DNA of 61,257 nucleotides from an uncultured Eubacteriales bacterium (GTDB lineage Bacteria > Bacillota > Clostridia > Oscillospirales > CAG-272), in contig CATKFO010000060.1 of the NCBI GenBank assembly GCA_949747515.1, positions 1 through 61,257 on the forward strand. Reading direction: 5' to 3'. A model generated the notes under the pieces. That model worked only from the letters and a program-made list of their open reading frames with translations, made no database searches and was not told the origin of the DNA. The translations under genes were made by a program, and so were the position numbers. Below, one piece after another: positions 1 through 8,420 of the stretch (position 1 is the stretch's first letter; each line of letters starts with the position of its first letter).

Positions 1-242
1 GATAAAGCGTTGGGGGCGAACGCGCCCTTGGCATAGACGCTCTTTAAGGGCTTCCTTGGCGCGCCGCATAACGTAAGCAGCTAAAACTATTTACTTGAGT
101 CTGTCAGGTACATAAGTACGCGCGTTATGCGATAGCCCACAATCCTGTGTTTATTCCGCTTTCGGTTCGTGTTATTCCGGGAGTGACTTAATCCGGCTAT
201 AAAACCGTTTTCTTACGCCTCTCTCACATTCTGCGTTTTTAT
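1..242 (+). other. Gene-free stretch, possibly the 3' part of a structured RNA
   Basis: No protein gene is visible here. The stretch contains a perfect 8-bp long-range inverted repeat, GCATAACG at 66-73 with CGTTATGC at 123-130, enclosing a smaller GTAC-ATAA-GTAC hairpin, and it runs into a strong plus-strand intrinsic terminator at 243-280. A plus-strand transcript ending at that terminator is therefore likely, but the only flanking gene inside the window is on the other strand. I compared it by eye with the hallmark sequences of tmRNA, RNase P RNA, SRP RNA, T-box and 6S RNA and could not match any. It could also be the 3' untranslated region of a gene to the left of the window. Confidence 0.3.
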
Positions 243-280
243 GCAGAACCGGCGGGAAAACGGTTCTGCCGGATTTTTTT
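243..280 (+). terminator. Intrinsic terminator
   Basis: A 9-bp stem (GCAGAACCG at 243-251, CGGTTCTGC at 261-269) with a 9-nt loop is followed closely by seven T residues on the plus strand. Read on the minus strand the stem is followed by ATAAAAAC and lacks a T-tract, so it mainly ends plus-strand transcription from the left. Confidence 0.75.
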
Positions 281-292
281 ATGCATATATAG

Positions 293-817
293 CTAATTAA
301 GCTCCAAATAGTAAATATTGCTGTCATATACGACGTCCATATTGTACTTCTTAAATTTACTTTTATCTATAACTGTAAATCCCTTTTTATTCAGAAGATT
401 ATTTGAAGCGACGTTATCGGTCGCGACCTCGGCCGTAACGCTTTTTCCACCTAAAGCCTTAGCCACATTAATAATAGCCGACACAATTTCTGAGCCGAAG
501 CCTTGCCTCCAAAAGGCCTTGAGCACGCAGTAACCTATGTCGAAGCTGTCGTCGGCATCTGATTTAGTAAAGATACAGCAACTGCCTACCGGTTCGTGAG
601 ATTTTTTCAATTCAACAATAAAATAGTAACCGTAAGGACTTTCTTCCATTCCGTCAAGAGCCGCTACGTACGTCTGGTCAACATACTCCTCCGCCGGATC
701 GCTTAGGTATTTTCCGTTTTCTTTGTCAAACCACATGTTAGTGACAAACGATAGATCGCTCCTTATATAATCCCGCAAGACGAGTCTATCTGTTTCAATA
801 ATTTTTCCAAATTTCAA
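293..817 (-). CDS. GNAT family N-acetyltransferase (RimJ/RimL type)
   Basis: This 174-residue protein reads as a single GNAT domain. The N-terminus has the RimL-like ETDRLVLRDY strand, and the acetyl-CoA pyrophosphate loop is seen around residues 103-112 as FWRQGFGSEI, followed by NVASNNLLNKKGF, the usual NxxS..L.kkGF motif near the C-terminus. RimJ/RimL-like proteins acetylate protein N-termini or small molecules; the substrate here cannot be told. The predicted start is a TTG codon at 815-817, eight bases after the Nif3 gene, with an AAAGG about 13 nt upstream, so it is probably the last gene of the trmK-nif3 transcript. Confidence 0.85.
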   Translation of the reverse strand: MKFGKIIETDRLVLRDYIRSDLSFVTNMWFDKENGKYLSDPAEEYVDQTYVAALDGMEESPYGYYFIVELKKSHEPVGSCCIFTKSDADDSFDIGYCVLKAFWRQGFGSEIVSAIINVAKALGGKSVTAEVATDNVASNNLLNKKGFTVIDKSKFKKYNMDVVYDSNIYYLELN

Positions 818-825
818 CTTTAAAC

Positions 826-1572
826 TCAGCCTTTAAACACAACCGCTTCTATTCCTAAATTTTTCGAATACGTCGCAAGGTTTTCACATACCGGAAATTC
901 CGTTTCATAATGCCCGGCTTCGATAATGCAAAATCCGGATTCCGCCGCCGCTTCCGCCGCGTTATATCCGGATTCGCCGGTGATCATAACGTCTGCCCCA
1001 GCTCCCATGGCGGGCAGGATAAAATCCTTTCCCGAGCCTCCAACAAGCGCGACGCGCGACAACGCCGCGGTTCTGTCTCCATATACCCGAACGCTTCCGC
1101 CCAAGATTCTTTCCACATATTGAGATAACGACTTCAAATCCATAGGTTCCCGATTTTCCGCCAGACGACCTAACTCCGGCGCCTCGTCGTCCCCGAACGC
1201 TCCGATTACCTCAAATCCAAGCTTGCATGCCAACGCGTCGTTAACTCCTCCCGTACCGGCGTCAAGTCGAGTGTGCAGAGACACGACGGAAATATCGCTT
1301 TCCATAGCGGCAATCAAACGCGAAGAGACGACGTCGGCGCCGGTTACGGATCTTACGCCCTTGAATATCAGAGGGTGATGCGTAAGAAGCGCGTCAAATC
1401 CTTTCTCTGAGGCGAATTTTATCGCGGCTCTCGTCGGGTCAAGGGATACAAGAACTCGCTTTACATCGCGCGAAAGGGATCTTGTGAACATTATACCGTC
1501 GTTATCCCACGACGCCGACAATTCCTTGGGAAAAAGCTCGGTAAGCTTATCGTGATATTCTTTTATATTCAT
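826..1572 (-). CDS. Nif3-like dinuclear metal center protein
   Basis: The protein has 248 residues and belongs to the Nif3/YbgI family, which forms hexamers with a dinuclear metal site; the biochemical role is still debated and the old GTP cyclohydrolase label is weak. Metal-site motifs are visible: LLTHHPLIFKG near residues 62-72, HTRLDAGTGGVNDAL near 99-113, and a late EAGHYETE segment near 218-225. The length matches the short form without the inserted PII-like domain. It lies 65 nt downstream of trmK, an order that is conserved in many Firmicutes, and is preceded by a weak AAAGG. Confidence 0.9.
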   Translation of the reverse strand: MNIKEYHDKLTELFPKELSASWDNDGIMFTRSLSRDVKRVLVSLDPTRAAIKFASEKGFDALLTHHPLIFKGVRSVTGADVVSSRLIAAMESDISVVSLHTRLDAGTGGVNDALACKLGFEVIGAFGDDEAPELGRLAENREPMDLKSLSQYVERILGGSVRVYGDRTAALSRVALVGGSGKDFILPAMGAGADVMITGESGYNAAEAAAESGFCIIEAGHYETEFPVCENLATYSKNLGIEAVVFKG

Positions 1573-1637
1573 CCTAAAATACCTTTATGCCATCGTCTTT
1601 TATTTTGCGTAAGCACGCGAGCATATTAGATCTCTTC

Positions 1638-2357
1638 TTATTCTATTACGTGCCCTCTCGCGGCGGCTATTTCACGCAGTTCCCTCAGCATTTCTTCCTC
1701 GAAATCGGTAGGGAGTCCGCCGCGCCGTTTTCCATCGATCTGACGACGGTATTTATTCGCTACGGAGTCGAGAAATCCGTTCACAAGAGGGTCGGCCTCG
1801 TTTAAATCCACATTGCCTATCTCAAGTCTTACCGAAGGCACCTCTCGCCGTATTCCGTCGTACTCCGCCGAAATCACCGTGTAATACTTGCCTCCCGCTC
1901 CGCACAGCTTTTCGTCTATGGTTTCGTAACCCATTTCAGCTAAATACCCGCGTATTTCCTGAAGAGCGCTCATAGGCTGCAAAATTAGTCTTACGCCGGG
2001 TATTCTCGTATACTCAGATTCCGATATAATTCTGGCGATAAGCTCGCCGCCCATTCCGGAGATAATAATATCCGTAACCTTGTTTCTCTCCGGCTCCGTT
2101 TCCTTAATTCCGTCCGATCTGTAAAAAACTATGTCTTCCTCAACGCCGAAACGACGCGCGTTTTCTACCGCTCGTCCAAGAGGACCTATATTTATATCGG
2201 ACGCTACCGCCTTCTTACAAACGCCGTTTTTTATGAGATATATCGGTATGTACGCATGATCCGTTCCTACGTCGAGCGGAACGGCGCCTTCCCGAACCAT
2301 AGACGCGATTAGCAAAAGCCTGTCGTCAAGCACCGGCAGCATAATCCTGTTCTTCAT
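1638..2357 (-). CDS. trmK: tRNA (adenine(22)-N1)-methyltransferase TrmK
   Basis: The 239-residue protein matches the TrmK family, a Rossmann-fold SAM-dependent enzyme that methylates N1 of adenine 22 in the tRNA D-loop region. The SAM-binding motif DVGTDHAYIPIYLI sits near residues 25-38 and the second key motif DIIISGMGGELI near 95-106. The gene comes directly before nif3, the usual order in Firmicutes. The start ATG at 2355-2357 has no clear ribosome binding site; an in-frame ATG five codons later, preceded by AGGA, is an alternative. Confidence 0.92.
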   Translation of the reverse strand: MKNRIMLPVLDDRLLLIASMVREGAVPLDVGTDHAYIPIYLIKNGVCKKAVASDINIGPLGRAVENARRFGVEEDIVFYRSDGIKETEPERNKVTDIIISGMGGELIARIISESEYTRIPGVRLILQPMSALQEIRGYLAEMGYETIDEKLCGAGGKYYTVISAEYDGIRREVPSVRLEIGNVDLNEADPLVNGFLDSVANKYRRQIDGKRRGGLPTDFEEEMLRELREIAAARGHVIE

Positions 2358-2488
2358 TTTTTCGCATGATCACGCCTTGCTGGCATAGGCGAGAGTTCCT
2401 TTCTTTCAAGATTTTATCAAATTCGCGAGGATTTGAAAGATATAACGTTGATAAAAAGCAAAAATTCATGGTTTCCCACACAAAAGTT

Positions 2489-2523
2489 GCCCGGCTGCGT
2501 CGAGCATACCGGGCTTTTTTTAA
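2489..2523 (+). terminator. Plus-strand terminator with no obvious plus-strand gene
   Basis: The stem GCCCGG (2489-2494) and CCGGGC (2509-2514) is followed immediately by nine T residues on the plus strand. On the minus strand the same stem is followed by AACTTTTG, so it could also act weakly downstream of the DUF1858 gene that ends at 2532. The orientation of the long T-tract suggests a short plus-strand transcript in 2358-2488, where I see no protein gene. Confidence 0.6.
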
Positions 2524-2531
2524 TAAAGAAC

Positions 2532-2735
2532 TTATTTCTGCTCTTTAAAATAAGCGTTCAGCTTTTCAATAAGAGCGTCGGCGTCCGTTCCGTGAGCCTC
2601 GCATGCCTCGCCGATAGATTCGTTTCTGGAAACCGGGCAGGTAAGGCAGTGCATTCCTATCTCAAGAAAGAATTGTCCAGCTTCCTCGTCAAAATCCAGT
2701 ACGTCTCCTATAATGGTATCTTTCGTTACTTCCAT
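2532..2735 (-). CDS. DUF1858 domain protein
   Basis: This 67-residue protein matches the DUF1858 family, often called the hybrid-cluster-protein-associated redox disulfide domain. It has the expected CLTCP motif (Cys 32 and Cys 35 within IGMHCLTCPVSRNE) and the conserved acidic helix with EACEAHGTDADALI. A disulfide or metal-binding redox role is suggested for the family but not proven. The start ATG at 2735 is well supported by AAGGAG eight bases upstream. It lies 56 nt downstream of murA and may share its transcript. Confidence 0.9.
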   Translation of the reverse strand: MEVTKDTIIGDVLDFDEEAGQFFLEIGMHCLTCPVSRNESIGEACEAHGTDADALIEKLNAYFKEQK

Positions 2736-2791
2736 CTTAATATCTCCTTAATTTTAAAAATATCTCTTTTGTTTTTAACGTCCAAGCATAG

Positions 2792-4084
2792 TCAGTTAGC
2801 TCTTTTCAACATAAGCGGATCAGGAACGATAATCTTTTTTATATCCGCGCCAAGGCCGCGAAGCTTGCCGACTATATCATCATACCCTCGTTCGATAAGA
2901 TTTATTTCTGATATTTCACTTTTTCCCTTGCAGGTCAGCGCGGCGATCAGCACCGCTATTCCCCCTCGAAGATCGACCGCTATTAACGGAGCGGCGGATA
3001 ATGGAGTTCCTCCCTCAATGGTAACGATTCGTCCTTCCACCTTAATATTGGCGCCCATACGTTTAAGCTCTTCCACATATCTGAAACGATTGTCGTAAAT
3101 GCTTTCGTTAATCACGCTCGATCCCTCGGCCATACACAGGAGCGCGCACATCTGCGGATGCATATCCGTGGGGAAGCCCGGATACGGCAAGGTCTTTACC
3201 TTTGTATTTTTCAGAGGGCCGTTTACTGAAACGCTTATCGCGTCGTCAAACTCTTCTACCGTTACGCCGGCTTCCTCCAGTTTGGCGACTATCGACTCAA
3301 GATGCTTAGGAATAATATTATTGACGCGCACGGAACCTCCCGTCGCGGCCGCGGCCACCATGAAAGAACCCGCCTCGATCATATCCGGAATTATGGAGTA
3401 AGCGCATCCGTGAAGAGACTTAACTCCTTTTATTTTTATTACGTCGGAGCCCGCGCCGGAAATATTAGCTCCGCATGAATTGAGAAAATTAGCGCAGTCT
3501 ACGATATGAGGCTCTCTCGCCGCGTTTTCAATAACCGTAAGTCCGTCCGTCATTACGGAAGCTATCATAACGTTAAGCGTCGCTCCGACCGTAGACATGT
3601 CGAAATAAATGTTAGCCGGATTCAGCTTTCCGCCCTCGGTAGTCATTTCTACGTAACCGCCGTCCGTAGTTACCGTGGCTCCAAGCGCTTCGAAACCTTT
3701 TATATGCTGATCAATCGGGCGCACTCCAAAATCGCAGCCGCCCGGATAGGCGACCTTAGCCTTGCCAAATCGTCCGAGCTCCGCCCCAAGGAGATAATAC
3801 GATCCCCTCAAGCGACGGACAAGACTGTAATCCGACGAACCGCAAACCACATTGGAGCAGTCTATCTCCACGGTAGTTTTGTCAACCGTACGAATTCTCG
3901 CGCCCATACCTCTGAGAATTTCAAAAGAACGCTGAATATCGATAATATTAGGAACATTTTCTATAATACACTTGTCTTGCACAAGAACGCAGGCATAAAT
4001 AATCGGAAGCGCGGCGTTTTTCGAGCCGCTGATCTCTACGCTGCCGCAGAGAGGCACGCCCCCGTTAACAACAATCTTTTCCAT
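2792..4084 (-). CDS. murA: UDP-N-acetylglucosamine 1-carboxyvinyltransferase (MurA)
   Basis: The 430-residue protein is a full-length MurA, which transfers enolpyruvate from phosphoenolpyruvate to UDP-GlcNAc in the first committed step of peptidoglycan synthesis in the cytoplasm. The N-terminal SGSKNAAL motif holds the catalytic lysine (Lys 22), and the loop PGGCDFGVRPIDQH contains Cys 117, the residue that fosfomycin alkylates, with Arg 122 close by. The C-terminal half contains the expected GFPTDMHPQ and NRFRYVEELKRMGA motifs. An AAGGAT lies upstream of the ATG. Firmicutes often carry two paralogues (MurA and MurZ), and I cannot tell which one this is. Confidence 0.96.
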   Translation of the reverse strand: MEKIVVNGGVPLCGSVEISGSKNAALPIIYACVLVQDKCIIENVPNIIDIQRSFEILRGMGARIRTVDKTTVEIDCSNVVCGSSDYSLVRRLRGSYYLLGAELGRFGKAKVAYPGGCDFGVRPIDQHIKGFEALGATVTTDGGYVEMTTEGGKLNPANIYFDMSTVGATLNVMIASVMTDGLTVIENAAREPHIVDCANFLNSCGANISGAGSDVIKIKGVKSLHGCAYSIIPDMIEAGSFMVAAAATGGSVRVNNIIPKHLESIVAKLEEAGVTVEEFDDAISVSVNGPLKNTKVKTLPYPGFPTDMHPQMCALLCMAEGSSVINESIYDNRFRYVEELKRMGANIKVEGRIVTIEGGTPLSAAPLIAVDLRGGIAVLIAALTCKGKSEISEINLIERGYDDIVGKLRGLGADIKKIIVPDPLMLKRAN

Positions 4085-4473
4085 TGTTTTTATCCTTATC
4101 AGTATAATTTTACGGCCGAGCCGTGATAAATGTAAGCGGCGGAAAGCTGCAGTCCGCCCAATATATATGAAAATTAAGATATAATCTTTAATAAAGCTCC
4201 CCGAAAAAAATTCCGTGAAGCGGCGCTACTTTGCTACTCAATATTATAGCAAGAAAGCGACGAAATTGAAATAGTTTTCGCCATGTTTTTCAACTGCTTA
4301 ATACTTATAGGCATCTTGCACCCAACCGACGCGACAATATGTTCGTTTTTTGTTAGTATAAGTAGCTTCGATATAAAAAATGCGGGAATGCGAAAGCACA
4401 TCCCCGTATTTTTGATATGGTACGCACACTTACAGTATATTATCTCCAAAAAAATATGTGAAAATACATGTCG
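4085..4473. other. Intergenic region upstream of murA and downstream of the DUF3810 gene
   Basis: No credible gene is present. The stretch holds the murA leader on the minus strand, with a possible but weak promoter around 4100-4130 (TATACT as a -10), and the bidirectional terminator at 4375-4414. A 71-codon open frame across 4234-4449 has no ribosome binding site and crosses the terminator stem. Confidence 0.5.
4375..4414. terminator. Bidirectional intrinsic terminator
   Basis: An imperfect stem of about 12 bp, ATGCGGGAATGC and GCACATCCCCGTAT around a GAAA loop, is flanked by A6 on the left and T5 on the right, so it has a T-tract on either strand. It lies 60 nt beyond the stop of the DUF3810 gene and probably ends the hypothetical-RluA-DUF3810 transcript on the minus strand. 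Confidence 0.65.
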
Positions 4474-5595
4474 TCAGTCCCGCGGAGACACGTCGTTCGC
4501 ATGATACGCCACGGCAAGATCAACGACCATTCCATAGCTGCGCGTACCTTCCGTTCCCTGCAAGACGAGATAAGTGTCGTTGACGGCGTCCGTTACCTTC
4601 GACGCTGTGGAATCAGAGTATTTTTCAAAAAAACCGCTGTATATTACAAGATCGTTATAAACTCTGGAATCAAGAGACCTGTAAAATTCCGCAACGTCGT
4701 CGCGCGAATCCTGACCGATCGCAGAAACAAGGTATTCAAACATGTTCAAATATCCCGCGTACCGCATATACGGGTCTTCGGAGTCTATACATACCAGATA
4801 GGCGATAAAGTTGGCTTCGTTTTCTCTTGCGATTCCGCGCTGGTGAGCCATTTCATGGGCTATAGTATATACGTTAACGAATTCAGGATAATTAACGTTA
4901 AGGTTGGCCTCGCCCGTAAAGTATGAATACACGCCGGAAATATGCGTATAGGTCATTATATCAGACACGGCGAGTCTTTTTACAGGAGCCCTAAAATTTT
5001 GTATAAAGTCGTATCGCTTAGATAAATTCTCATATGATTCATAGGCTAATTCCACCGTGTCCTCATGCGAATATCCTCTGACTGAACCGTTTCTCGTAAA
5101 CTCAACCTCTTCGGAAAGCTCGTTCAGTTTATCTACTACATAATTCGCAGTAGCTTTAAGCTCCTCTACCGATACGTCGCTCCGTTTTAAAGACAGCTTT
5201 TCATCAAGTAAAGCTCCCCTGTATCCGGCGGCGAAATTAAACACGAATAGGGAGAAAAGAACGCCTACCGCGGACAAAAGGGCGAAAAGGCTCCGAGCGA
5301 AACCGTGCTCTCGACTGTCCATATACTTGAATACTCCTCTGAGAACAAGAAACAGTATCACCGGCAGCGCAAGTATTATATATTCTCCGAGAGAAGCCGG
5401 AAACAGGGCGGTTATCTTTGCAAAAATTAATCTCATAGCGGCGCTAACAGTTTCATTGAAAAAATCGGCGAAATCCGGAAAGAATATAAAAGCCGCGAAT
5501 AAAATTCCCGAAAAAATAGTAATGCAAAAAATCACGACGGACGCCGCAGGCACGTATTTTTTTATCTTTTGAATAGCTTTTTTGAATCCGTTCAT
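4474..5595 (-). CDS. DUF3810 integral membrane, metalloprotease-like protein
   Basis: This 373-residue protein matches the DUF3810 family. Three hydrophobic segments lie near residues 17-39, 68-90 and 100-123, followed by a soluble domain carrying a zincin-type motif, IAHEMAHQRGIARENEANF. His 247, Glu 248 and His 251 form HExxH, and the glutamates after it could give the third zinc ligand. The HQRG signature is characteristic of this family. No substrate is known. Its ATG overlaps the stop of the RluA-type gene in ATGA, so the two are translationally coupled. A bidirectional terminator follows. Confidence 0.88.
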   Translation of the reverse strand: MNGFKKAIQKIKKYVPAASVVIFCITIFSGILFAAFIFFPDFADFFNETVSAAMRLIFAKITALFPASLGEYIILALPVILFLVLRGVFKYMDSREHGFARSLFALLSAVGVLFSLFVFNFAAGYRGALLDEKLSLKRSDVSVEELKATANYVVDKLNELSEEVEFTRNGSVRGYSHEDTVELAYESYENLSKRYDFIQNFRAPVKRLAVSDIMTYTHISGVYSYFTGEANLNVNYPEFVNVYTIAHEMAHQRGIARENEANFIAYLVCIDSEDPYMRYAGYLNMFEYLVSAIGQDSRDDVAEFYRSLDSRVYNDLVIYSGFFEKYSDSTASKVTDAVNDTYLVLQGTEGTRSYGMVVDLAVAYHANDVSPRD

Positions 5596-6548
5596 TTATC
5601 CTCCCGGTTTTCGGCTAACGTCTTAAATAACGTTTCCGATTCAGATGGAAAAAGAATTTTTATTAGTTTCGTCATATCTTCATATAACGGAGCGGATACG
5701 GATACTCTTTTGCCGTCGGCGGGATGAGGAAACTCCGTTCTGAATGAATGGAGAGCTTGCCGTTCAATATATTCCGACGGCGAACCATATAGATCGTCCC
5801 CAACAATCGGCAGTCCGGCCGACGCAAGCTGCACTCTGATCTGATGGGTACGACCGGTCAGCGGAAAAAGCCTTAACACCGAGCAACCGCTCCCGGAAAG
5901 CAAAACTTCGTATTCGGTCACAGCCTCTTTTGCTCCAGGTTCGTGTGCGGAAGTCTCTACTCTCTCTATAACGCTTCCGTCCTTTCGCTTCATATACGAA
6001 TGCAGAACGCCGCGACGAGGCATACCGGACGCGTCGCCGCAGGTAACGGCAATATAGCTCTTTCGAATCTGTCCCCTCGTCATAGCAAGATACATTTTAT
6101 ACGACGACGCCTTACTGTTCGCCGTAAGCATACAGCCGCTTGTATCCCTGTCAAGTCTGTTAATCGGACGAAACACATAGTTTTTTCCCCTGTAGCGATA
6201 CGCCAAAGCGTTAGACACCGTATCCGTTTTATGACCTAACGAAGGGTGGGCCGGCATTGCGTAAGGCTTATTTACAGCAGTAATCCAATCGTCCTCATAT
6301 ATTACCGGCAGCGGCAAATCAACGGGGATCGTATACGGGCTTACGTCGTCGGCTCCGTCTTCAACCTTAAGAGACAGCGTTTCGCCATCTCTTAAAATAT
6401 GTCTCACCGTAACGAAAGAACCGTCGACAAGTATGCCCCCCTCTGAAAATTTCAGCTTTTTTATCATATTTGAAGAGTAACCCAGCTCATCCGTCAATAC
6501 TTCGCGTATGCTCTTACCCGCTTGCCGTCCTTCGATAATTATATCCAT
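5592..6548 (-). CDS. RluA family pseudouridine synthase
   Basis: The protein converts uridine to pseudouridine in rRNA or tRNA; the target position cannot be assigned. I start it at the ATG at 6546-6548 (MDIIIEGRQA), giving 318 residues, because a longer reading would run 117 nt into the upstream gene. The first 60 residues look like an S4-type RNA-binding domain. The RluA catalytic motif is RPINRLDRDTSG with the nucleophilic aspartate at 133, and GRTHQIRVQLA appears near the C-terminus as expected. The gene begins two bases after the upstream stop and overlaps the DUF3810 start. Confidence 0.93.
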   Translation of the reverse strand: MDIIIEGRQAGKSIREVLTDELGYSSNMIKKLKFSEGGILVDGSFVTVRHILRDGETLSLKVEDGADDVSPYTIPVDLPLPVIYEDDWITAVNKPYAMPAHPSLGHKTDTVSNALAYRYRGKNYVFRPINRLDRDTSGCMLTANSKASSYKMYLAMTRGQIRKSYIAVTCGDASGMPRRGVLHSYMKRKDGSVIERVETSAHEPGAKEAVTEYEVLLSGSGCSVLRLFPLTGRTHQIRVQLASAGLPIVGDDLYGSPSEYIERQALHSFRTEFPHPADGKRVSVSAPLYEDMTKLIKILFPSESETLFKTLAENREDK

Positions 6549-6550
6549 TA

Positions 6551-6904
6551 TCAGTCGTCCATCCGTCTCCAATAACTGTAATAAGCCACGACGCTCCGTT
6601 CTTTTCCGCCGTGTTCCAGGTCGCATGCGGTAATGTTCACGCCGTCGAGAGACATAAGCTCCCAAGCCTTCATATCGAGTATCTTACATCGAAACACAAC
6701 CTCTTGACCGGCGTACATAAGGAGCTCGTCGTCTTTAACAATGATAGCTCCGCTCTTTCCTACAAGCTCTTCAACCCCGTTTACTCTTTCGGAAACGCAT
6801 TTCAAGCCCTTTCCATTGAGGTGAGCCGCCATATCCTGCCTGTATCTTTTACTCTCCGGATCTTTCGAGCGAGTCCAGTGTTTCTTTTTTCCTAATCCAA
6901 ACAT
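6551..6904 (-). CDS. Small conserved-looking protein of unknown function
   Basis: This 117-residue protein is not recognised. Its N-terminus is very basic (MFGLGKKKHWTRSKDPE). The middle contains alternating strands (GAIIVKDDELLMYAGQEVVFRCKI), followed by LMSLDGVNITA and a C-terminus rich in aromatic residues (VVAYYSYWRR). It has no signal peptide or membrane segment, and the strand pattern suggests a small beta-rich fold such as a PH-like or PilZ-like domain, which is a guess. A GGTGAT lies upstream of the ATG. It is the first gene of a three-gene transcript with the pseudouridine synthase and the DUF3810 protein. Confidence 0.75.
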   Translation of the reverse strand: MFGLGKKKHWTRSKDPESKRYRQDMAAHLNGKGLKCVSERVNGVEELVGKSGAIIVKDDELLMYAGQEVVFRCKILDMKAWELMSLDGVNITACDLEHGGKERSVVAYYSYWRRMDD

Positions 6905-7544
6905 TATAGATCACCGTTTCCAGCAATTATTTACTATAGCCGTATACAAAACGGCGTTTGTCTCGCAATGATTTCGCAGACGAATTGATAACCATTGAAT
7001 CTTTTGTTCATATATAATACGCGCGATCTGCCCCGCCGCGTCCATTATCAATTCCAAACGCCTTTTCGCCGTATAGACTCATCCAATTTTTGCGTTCAAA
7101 CTGCGGTTTAGAACGCTCTTCCCTTGTAGCTATGGTCGTCGTTCACTACCTCATTATATGTTTTTGTTTATATGATATCATATTTAAGCTGTATTTACAA
7201 GCGGTTTCAGTCCACAATGCCTCCAATTTTAATTTCCGCAACCGAGGAAATGTTTTTTTCTCATCGGTATGGTATAATAAACGCGGAAACATTACTGCGT
7301 AAGTTTTTGCGGCTTCGCCGCTCCCGCGCCGAGCTCGGCCGCATAATTGGCGGCTTCGCAAAAAAGTCTTGCAAGCAACTATTTTTGCTTGATTATACAT
7401 CAAAAATAGAAATGTCAAAGAGCCGCTTCAATTTATAATGATCTTGCTATACAGCAGTAACTACTCCCGCAAATATATTTTTGAAGAAAGGAGAAATAAT
7501 TTAAGTCGCCCGCTTTCAGGCTGATTTTATTATATGCATTAAAT
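6905..7544. other. Intergenic region between divergent transcripts
   Basis: I see no supported gene. On the plus strand an extended -10 element (TGG followed by TATAAT, 7270-7278) could start a transcript toward the AraC-GNAT gene. Downstream is a complementary pair TTTTTGCG (7304-7311) and CGCAAAAA (7357-7364) that encloses two copies of GCGGCTTCGC, so a leader hairpin is possible. Open frames here on both strands overlap each other and lack ribosome binding sites. Confidence 0.4.
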
Positions 7545-8420
7545 ATGTTTGCCTTCGAGTATACGATTCAATATATAGAAAGAAATCTAAACAGAAAAAT
7601 AACCATAGATGAACTGGCAAAGCACAGCAAATACTCTAAGTACCATTTTTGCCGCTTATTCAAAGAAACTGTGGGACAATCTGTTGGTGATTTTATAAAG
7701 CAAAAAAGACTTCTGTGTATTTTACATGAAATACAATTAGGAAGCCGTGGTATTGACGCAATAATGTATTACGGATTTGAAACCTATGCAGGTTTTTACA
7801 AGGCCTTCATAAAAATGTTCGGATGCGCTCCTTCAACTTATATCAGGGAACACACTTCCTTTACGCCAATCAATTCTATGGAGGGAAAATACATGAATGA
7901 TTATGAAACAAGTCGATGCGTTTTATCGACTCTGCATGATAATGACTTTCCGGAATCAATGCGCTTACTGACGGACAAACAAGTTAGACTATACCTCGGA
8001 GGTTCGCTGTCTGAGCAAGACGCATACAGACGTTTGAGATTTTGGACAGAAAAAATCGACAGCGTTCATTATGCGGTAAGACTGAAAGAAACGCACGCAT
8101 TGATAGGAATTATTTCGATATCTCCCCATCATAGAGCGACAGATAAGGAAATCTCTTATCAGTTTCTGCCGGAGTACTGGGGAAAGGGATATGCATATGA
8201 GTCTCTGCATTGGATTTTGCACCTCTGCCGCAATTATCTTCATCTTGACTTTGTTGTATCTGAAACTCAAAGCGCCAACGCAAGATCCATAAAATTACTA
8301 AAAAAACTCGGCTACAAATTAGACGGCACAATATATCGATTTGGCGCAGAGCAATGTATCTACAAAAAATACCTAATAAGCCACGATACGATCGATATAC
8401 AGAAGGGGCGGCAAAAATGA
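7545..8420 (+). CDS. AraC-type HTH fused to a GNAT acetyltransferase
   Basis: Residues 1-105 form an AraC/XylS DNA-binding domain with two HTH motifs: ITIDELAKHSKYSKYHFCRLFKE is the first and the FETYAGFYKAFIKMFGCAPSTY segment is the second. Residues 125-280 are a RimJ/RimL-type GNAT, with the CoA-binding EYWGKGYAYESL and the late SANARSIKLLKKLGYKLDG motif. A regulator carrying its own acetyltransferase is unusual; the GNAT half may act as effector sensor or modify a drug. The ATG at 7545 has no ribosome binding site, yet a strong AAAGGAG lies at about 7488-7493 and the frame is open from 7500, so a non-AUG start near 7500-7521 or a lesion in the 5' end is possible. It overlaps the next gene in ATGA. 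Confidence 0.85.
   Translation: MFAFEYTIQYIERNLNRKITIDELAKHSKYSKYHFCRLFKETVGQSVGDFIKQKRLLCILHEIQLGSRGIDAIMYYGFETYAGFYKAFIKMFGCAPSTYIREHTSFTPINSMEGKYMNDYETSRCVLSTLHDNDFPESMRLLTDKQVRLYLGGSLSEQDAYRRLRFWTEKIDSVHYAVRLKETHALIGIISISPHHRATDKEISYQFLPEYWGKGYAYESLHWILHLCRNYLHLDFVVSETQSANARSIKLLKKLGYKLDGTIYRFGAEQCIYKKYLISHDTIDIQKGRQK

Noticed and set aside
1..242. tmRNA, 6S, RNase P or SRP RNA at the left edge
   Set aside because: None of the hallmark sequences could be found (no tag frame with tRNA-like 3' end, no RNase P P4 motifs, no SRP GGAAGGAAGC loop), so no family name is given.
4234..4449. Small gene on the minus strand
   Set aside because: It crosses a terminator stem, lacks a ribosome binding site and has low-complexity composition.
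7090..7438. Several short open frames on both strands before the AraC-GNAT gene
   Set aside because: They overlap each other, have no ribosome binding sites and no recognisable sequence.
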